Shown: positions 5,505 through 8,884 of the stretch, piece by piece
Numbering within the stretch: the stretch's first letter is position 1
Layout: every line of letters begins with the position of its first letter
Origin: Pseudomonadota bacterium
Lineage (GTDB): Bacteria; Pseudomonadota; Alphaproteobacteria; Rhizobiales; Xanthobacteraceae
NCBI GenBank assembly: GCA_021823875.1
Contig: JAKAMD010000128.1
Span: 1-8,884, forward strand
Length of the DNA: 8,884 nt
Direction: 5' to 3'
Made by a program: the position numbers and the translations under genes
Notes under the pieces: generated by a model
The model's input: only the letters and a program-made list of their open reading frames with translations
What the model was told of the DNA's origin: nothing
The model's database searches: none

Positions 5505-6662
5505 TCAATCCAACGTCCGCCGGAAGCGGGTGACCGCGATGGTCATGGCGACGAGCATCAGTACGAACATGGCGGCACCGTCGTAATGCAGGTCGGTAGC
5601 CGTGGCGCCCTTCAGCATGATGCCGCGCACGATGCGCAGGTAATGGGTGAGCGGCAGGGTCTCGCCGACCCATTGCGCCCAGGTTGGCATGCCGGCAAAG
5701 GGAAACAGGAAGCCTGACAACAATATGTTGGGCAGGAAATACATGATCGACATCTGCATGGCCTGCAGCTGGTTCTGCGCCACTGTCGAGAAGGTGTAGC
5801 CAATCGACAGATTGGTGGCGATGAACAGCGTGCTTAAGCCCGCAAGCAGACCGAGATTGCCGACGATCGGCACGCCGAAAAGCAGCACGCCGATACCGAT
5901 GATCATGGCCGCCTGCACGAAGCCGACCATAATGTAGGGGATGATCTTGCCCAGCATGATCTCGACCGGCGTGATCGGCATGGAGAGCAGGTTTTCCATG
6001 GTGCCGCGCTCGATCTCGCGGGTGACCGAAAGCGCGGTGAAGATCAGCATGGTCATGGTGAGGATGGTGCCGACCAGACCGGGCACGATGTTGAGCTGGG
6101 TGACGGCGGCAGGATTATAGCGGGCATGGATGCGGATGGAGAACGGCGGCGCGCCCGCCTCCGGAATGTCATGGTCGTGCTCCAGCGCGGTCTGCACCAG
6201 CGTACCGAGGGCGGACAGCGCTGAACCGGAGGCGACCGGATCGGTGGCATCAGCCGAGATCAGCAGCGCCGGATGGTCGCCGCGCCGCACCGCGCGCTCG
6301 AAGCCGACCGGAATTTCCACCGCGAACAGCACCTTGCCGGCCAAGATCAGGCGATCGACCTCGGCCGCGCTGCGCGGCAGCTGGGTGATCTTGAAATAAC
6401 GGGTGTTCTGCAGCGCCGCCAGGATCGAGCGGCCGACGTCGCTCTGCTCCTGCAGCAGCACCGCGGTCGGCAGATCGCGCGGCGTGGTGTTGATGGCGTA
6501 GCCGAACAGCATCAGCTGCACCAGCGGGATCATGACGATCATGGCGAAGGACACACGGTCGCGCCGGAGCTGGATAAACTCCTTGACCAACATGGCCCAG
6601 GTCTTGCGCCAAAAACCATTGCCGCTGTGGCGCGGCGCCTGCGCGGGCATGACTTGGTTCAT
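5505..6662 (-). CDS. ABC-2 type exporter permease (YbhS/YbhR/YhhJ-like)
   Basis: The 385-residue inner-membrane subunit forms the transport path of an ABC exporter. Residues 17-36 are an amphipathic, basic stretch (KEFIQLRRDR) before TM1 (about 38-58, ending FGYAINT). A large periplasmic domain (about 60-190) follows, then five more helices. E218-R-G-T221 in TREIERGTMENLLSMPI is the conserved coupling segment of ABC-2 permeases, and near the C-terminus LSGFLFPFAGMP and PLTHYLRIVRGIMLKG match the YhhJ/YbhS group. ATG 6662 overlaps the ATPase TGA as ATGA, which fixes this start; in-frame codons upstream to 6734 lie inside the ATPase gene. It is the last gene of the operon, and no second permease follows, so a homodimer is likely. 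Substrate unknown; relatives export drugs or other amphipathic compounds. Confidence 0.9.
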   Translation of the reverse strand: MNQVMPAQAPRHSGNGFWRKTWAMLVKEFIQLRRDRVSFAMIVMIPLVQLMLFGYAINTTPRDLPTAVLLQEQSDVGRSILAALQNTRYFKITQLPRSAAEVDRLILAGKVLFAVEIPVGFERAVRRGDHPALLISADATDPVASGSALSALGTLVQTALEHDHDIPEAGAPPFSIRIHARYNPAAVTQLNIVPGLVGTILTMTMLIFTALSVTREIERGTMENLLSMPITPVEIMLGKIIPYIMVGFVQAAMIIGIGVLLFGVPIVGNLGLLAGLSTLFIATNLSIGYTFSTVAQNQLQAMQMSIMYFLPNILLSGFLFPFAGMPTWAQWVGETLPLTHYLRIVRGIMLKGATATDLHYDGAAMFVLMLVAMTIAVTRFRRTLD

Positions 6663-7621
6663 TGGAAATTGTCCCGCGCTTTGCCCATCAGCTCGATGAA
6701 CACATCCTCGAGCGAGGGCGCCGAATGCTTCCACTCGAATTCCTTGCCGGCGCGATAGGGTGCAATGGTGGCCTCGAGCGCCACCGCGTCGCGCCCGGCG
6801 ACATGCAGGCTGGTTCCGAACGGCGCCACCATGTCGACGCCAGGCTTGCCGGTGAGTTCTTCGGTGAGCCGGTTAAGGGCTTCGCTGCTGCGCGCACTGA
6901 CCACATAGGTAGTTAAGCGCGAGCCCGCGATCACCTCTTCGACGGTGCCGTGCGCCAGCAGATCGCCATAGGCGATATAGGCGATCTCGTGACAGCGCTC
7001 GGCTTCGTCCATGTAGTGAGTGGACACCAGCACGGTGAGGCCCTCGGCAGCGAGCGCGTGAATCTCGTTCCAGAAATCGCGCCGCGCCTTCGGATCGACG
7101 CCTGCGGTTGGCTCGTCGAGCAAGAGCAGTTGCGGGCTCGACAGCGTGCAGGCGCCGAGCGCCAGCCGCTGCTTCCAGCCGCCCGACAATTCATGGGCGA
7201 TCTGTTCCTCGCGGCCGGTCAGGCCAAGCCGCGCGATCGCGGCGCGCGCCGCCGCCCGCGGCTTGTCGAGGCCGTAGATGCGGCCGATGAATTCCAGGTT
7301 CTCGCGCACCGAAAGATCCTCGTAGAGGCTGAAACGCTGCGTCATGTAGCCGACGTGCTTCTTGATCTCGTCGGTATCGGTGCGGATGTCGTAGCCGAGA
7401 CAGGTGCCCTCGCCCTCGTCGGGCGTGAGCAGGCCGCACAACATGCGAATGGTCGTGGTCTTGCCGGAGCCATTGGGCCCGAGGAAGCCATAGATGGTGC
7501 CGCGCTTGACCTGCATGGACAGATTGCGCACCACCGCGCGGCCGTCGAACTTCTTGGTCAGGCCATGCACGTCGATGACGATGTCATCCGCGCTGTTTTG
7601 GGCGGCGTCCGGCGCACTCAT
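6659..7621 (-). CDS. ABC transporter ATP-binding protein of the exporter
   Basis: The 320-residue cytoplasmic ATPase drives the neighbouring permease. Motifs appear in order: Walker A GPNGSGKT (48-55), Q-loop YMTQRFSLYEDLS with Q95, signature LSGGWKQR (145-152), Walker B LLLLDEP (165-171) with the catalytic E170, D-loop AGVDP (173-177) and switch H202 in VSTH. All key residues are intact. The last 90 or so residues form a C-terminal extension that ends SAPSLEDVFIELMG, a hallmark of ABC-2 partner ATPases. ATG 7621 is set by its ATGA overlap with the membrane-fusion gene and by AAGGGA upstream. E. coli YbhF of the comparable operon carries two ATPase domains in one chain; here there is one, so two copies would dimerise. 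Codons upstream in this frame, to 8032, lie within the fusion-protein gene and are not translated. Confidence 0.93.
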   Translation of the reverse strand: MSAPDAAQNSADDIVIDVHGLTKKFDGRAVVRNLSMQVKRGTIYGFLGPNGSGKTTTIRMLCGLLTPDEGEGTCLGYDIRTDTDEIKKHVGYMTQRFSLYEDLSVRENLEFIGRIYGLDKPRAAARAAIARLGLTGREEQIAHELSGGWKQRLALGACTLSSPQLLLLDEPTAGVDPKARRDFWNEIHALAAEGLTVLVSTHYMDEAERCHEIAYIAYGDLLAHGTVEEVIAGSRLTTYVVSARSSEALNRLTEELTGKPGVDMVAPFGTSLHVAGRDAVALEATIAPYRAGKEFEWKHSAPSLEDVFIELMGKARDNFQ

Positions 7622-8397
7622 GAGGCGTTTCCCTTTGCCGGCTCCGTCGGCAATGTGACCGTCACCGGCTGGCCGACGCGGAATTTCTCCGGATCGGCCG
7701 GACGCGCCTCGATCAGGAAGACGAGCTTGGCGCGTTCCTCGCGGCTGTAGATCACCGGTGGGGTATATTCGGCGCTGTCGGCGATGAAGCTGACCTTGGC
7801 AGTAAGGCCGGTCGCGCAGGCATCGCACGTGACCACGACCGTTTCCCCGATCTTGATGCGGGCAAGCTCGGTTTCCGGCGCGTAAAAGCGGATCTTGATA
7901 TTGGCCGGCGGCAACAGCGCGATCACCGCCTTGCCGGGCTGGACGGTCTCTCCCGGCCGGAAATACACCTTCTGAACGACACCGGTGACCGGGCTCACCA
8001 TGCGCCGGCGCGCGAGCCGCGTTTTCGACCATTCGAGATTGGCTTTGGCCTGACGCAGGGTGGCCCAGGCATCGTCAACCGATTTCTGGGTGCCGGCAGA
8101 TGATTGCAGCAGCTGCGTGGCGCGATCGAAGGCCTGCTCGGCATTGGAAAGGGCGGCTTGCTTCACCACCACGTCGGCCTTCTGCAGATCGTCGTCCAGG
8201 CCGAACAACAAGTCGTCTTTGGCGACTTTGTCGCCTTCCTGCACTTTGAGATATTCGACCCGTCCTTGCTCATCTGGACTGACGAAGATGGTGTCGGCTT
8301 CGACCCAGCCTTGCAGCGCGTGGTTATCGCTGTTGTTGCAGCCGGCAAGCAATGTGAGCGCGAGCGCCCCGAACAGAAATGCGGGCAGACGAGTCAT
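7618..8397 (-). CDS. HlyD-family membrane fusion lipoprotein of the ABC exporter
   Basis: The 259-residue protein starts with a lipoprotein signal (MTRLPAFLFGALALTLLAGC): the lipobox LAGC places the lipidated cysteine at residue 20. Two biotinyl-lipoyl half-motifs flank a coiled-coil hairpin: VEYLKVQEGDKVAKDDLLF (47-65), helices about 70-98 and 104-132, then SPVTGVVQKVYFRPGETVQPG (135-155). A beta-barrel domain follows. This is the periplasmic adaptor that links an inner-membrane ABC-2 pump to an outer-membrane channel or delivers substrate itself. It is short for the group (E. coli YbhG is about 330 residues), with a short hairpin. ATG 8397 overlaps the TetR stop as ATGA and has GGAG six bases upstream; its own stop overlaps the ATPase start in the same way. 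No outer-membrane TolC-like factor is encoded nearby, so it would use one encoded elsewhere. Confidence 0.9.
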   Translation of the reverse strand: MTRLPAFLFGALALTLLAGCNNSDNHALQGWVEADTIFVSPDEQGRVEYLKVQEGDKVAKDDLLFGLDDDLQKADVVVKQAALSNAEQAFDRATQLLQSSAGTQKSVDDAWATLRQAKANLEWSKTRLARRRMVSPVTGVVQKVYFRPGETVQPGKAVIALLPPANIKIRFYAPETELARIKIGETVVVTCDACATGLTAKVSFIADSAEYTPPVIYSREERAKLVFLIEARPADPEKFRVGQPVTVTLPTEPAKGNAS

Positions 8398-8884
8398 GGG
8401 GCTCTCCCGGATGCAAACAAAAGCTCAAGGTGGGTCTTCATCATGGCGCGGACGTCGAGCGGCTCAAAGCGCTCGAACAGTCCGTTCCAGACAATGGCGA
8501 TTAGGCCAGGCGCGGCGAGCAACTGCGGGAATTGCGCCAAGCCCGGCGCGACCTCGCCACGCGCGGCGGCACGCGCCAACAGCGCGCGCATCGCGGCGAT
8601 AATGCGCGCCAGCACTTCGCGGTAATAGAATTCGGCAAGTTTCGGGAAGCGGCGGCCTTCCGCGATCATCAGGCGGATGACGTCCTTGCGGCGCGTCTCG
8701 TAAACCTCGCGCACGAACAGATCGACGATATGATCGGCGAGCGCGGAAAGCGGCACATCGACCTGCCCCATCGCCTCGATACTGCCGACCAGCGGCGTCA
8801 GCATGGCGCGGATCAGTTCCTGGAACAGGCTCTCCTTGTCGCGGAAGTAGAGATAGATGGTGCCCTTGGCGACGCCGGCGCGGC
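8394..8884 (-). CDS. TetR-family transcriptional regulator, N-terminus beyond the window
   Basis: The visible 162 residues begin inside the DNA-binding domain: AGVAKGTIYLYFRDKESLF is the recognition helix and following helix of a TetR/AcrR helix-turn-helix. About 30 residues, helix 1 and part of helix 2, are off the edge. The remainder is an all-helical ligand-binding domain (IVDLFVREVYE, VIRLMIAEGRRFPKLAEFYY, VLARIIAAMRALLARA, with LIAIVWNGLFERF near the end), similar in layout to AcrR/AefR-like regulators. As first gene of the exporter operon, with an ATGA overlap into the fusion-protein gene, it is probably an autorepressor relieved by the exporter's substrate. E. coli CecR holds the same place before ybhGFSR. 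The promoter and operator lie outside the window. An internal ATG at 8804 lies after the helix-turn-helix and is not the start. Confidence 0.9.
   Translation of the reverse strand, partial: RAGVAKGTIYLYFRDKESLFQELIRAMLTPLVGSIEAMGQVDVPLSALADHIVDLFVREVYETRRKDVIRLMIAEGRRFPKLAEFYYREVLARIIAAMRALLARAAARGEVAPGLAQFPQLLAAPGLIAIVWNGLFERFEPLDVRAMMKTHLELLFASGRAP

Noticed and set aside
7622..8032. 137-codon upstream extension of the ATPase
   Set aside because: It runs inside the membrane-fusion gene in another frame; the ATGA overlap and AAGGGA fix the start at 7621.

Overview
The window is GC-rich and densely coding, with codon use and gene families typical of an alphaproteobacterium. A Hyphomicrobiales member of the Bradyrhizobium/Rhodopseudomonas/Pseudolabrys kind fits best, because a BcsS-like protein and an Scs-type thiol relay are both present. 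This assignment is inference from protein style, not from a marker gene. No tRNA, rRNA, CRISPR array or insertion sequence was seen.

Left edge (1-1029): bases 1 to about 117 on the + strand encode a piece of an aldehyde:ferredoxin oxidoreductase (AOR) family protein. From about 118 onward the sequence belongs to an MFS transporter read from the - strand. Both genes lack their 3' parts and meet tail to tail, which suggests a deletion between convergent genes or a chimeric assembly join. Positions 1030-1223 are non-coding and hold a strong dyad that could be an operator between the MFS gene and the divergent BcsS-like gene (1224-1973).

Middle (2117-5464, + strand): an Scs/Dsb-type periplasmic thiol-relay operon. 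It contains a small exported protein with two cysteines (unknown family), a three-module DsbD/ScsB electron transporter and a ScsC-like CPYC thioredoxin-fold protein. ScsB would pass electrons from the cytoplasmic thioredoxin pool across the membrane to ScsC, which would act on periplasmic protein thiols. Such loci are often linked to copper or redox stress. A short possible upstream peptide ending in CxxxC and a hairpin sit at the ScsB start. A 10-bp inverted repeat between the convergent operons is a likely bidirectional terminator.

Right (8884-5505, - strand): a four-gene operon of TetR regulator (cut by the window edge), lipoprotein HlyD-type membrane fusion protein, ABC ATPase and ABC-2 permease. 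Every adjacent pair overlaps by ATGA, implying translational coupling. It resembles the E. coli cecR-ybhGFSR exporter locus but has a single ATPase domain and a single permease. The TetR protein presumably represses its own exporter; the substrate cannot be read from the sequence.

Most of the window is recognisable. The parts most worth following are the AOR/MFS junction, the unassigned cysteine protein with the possible leader before scsB, and the dyad at 1112-1135.
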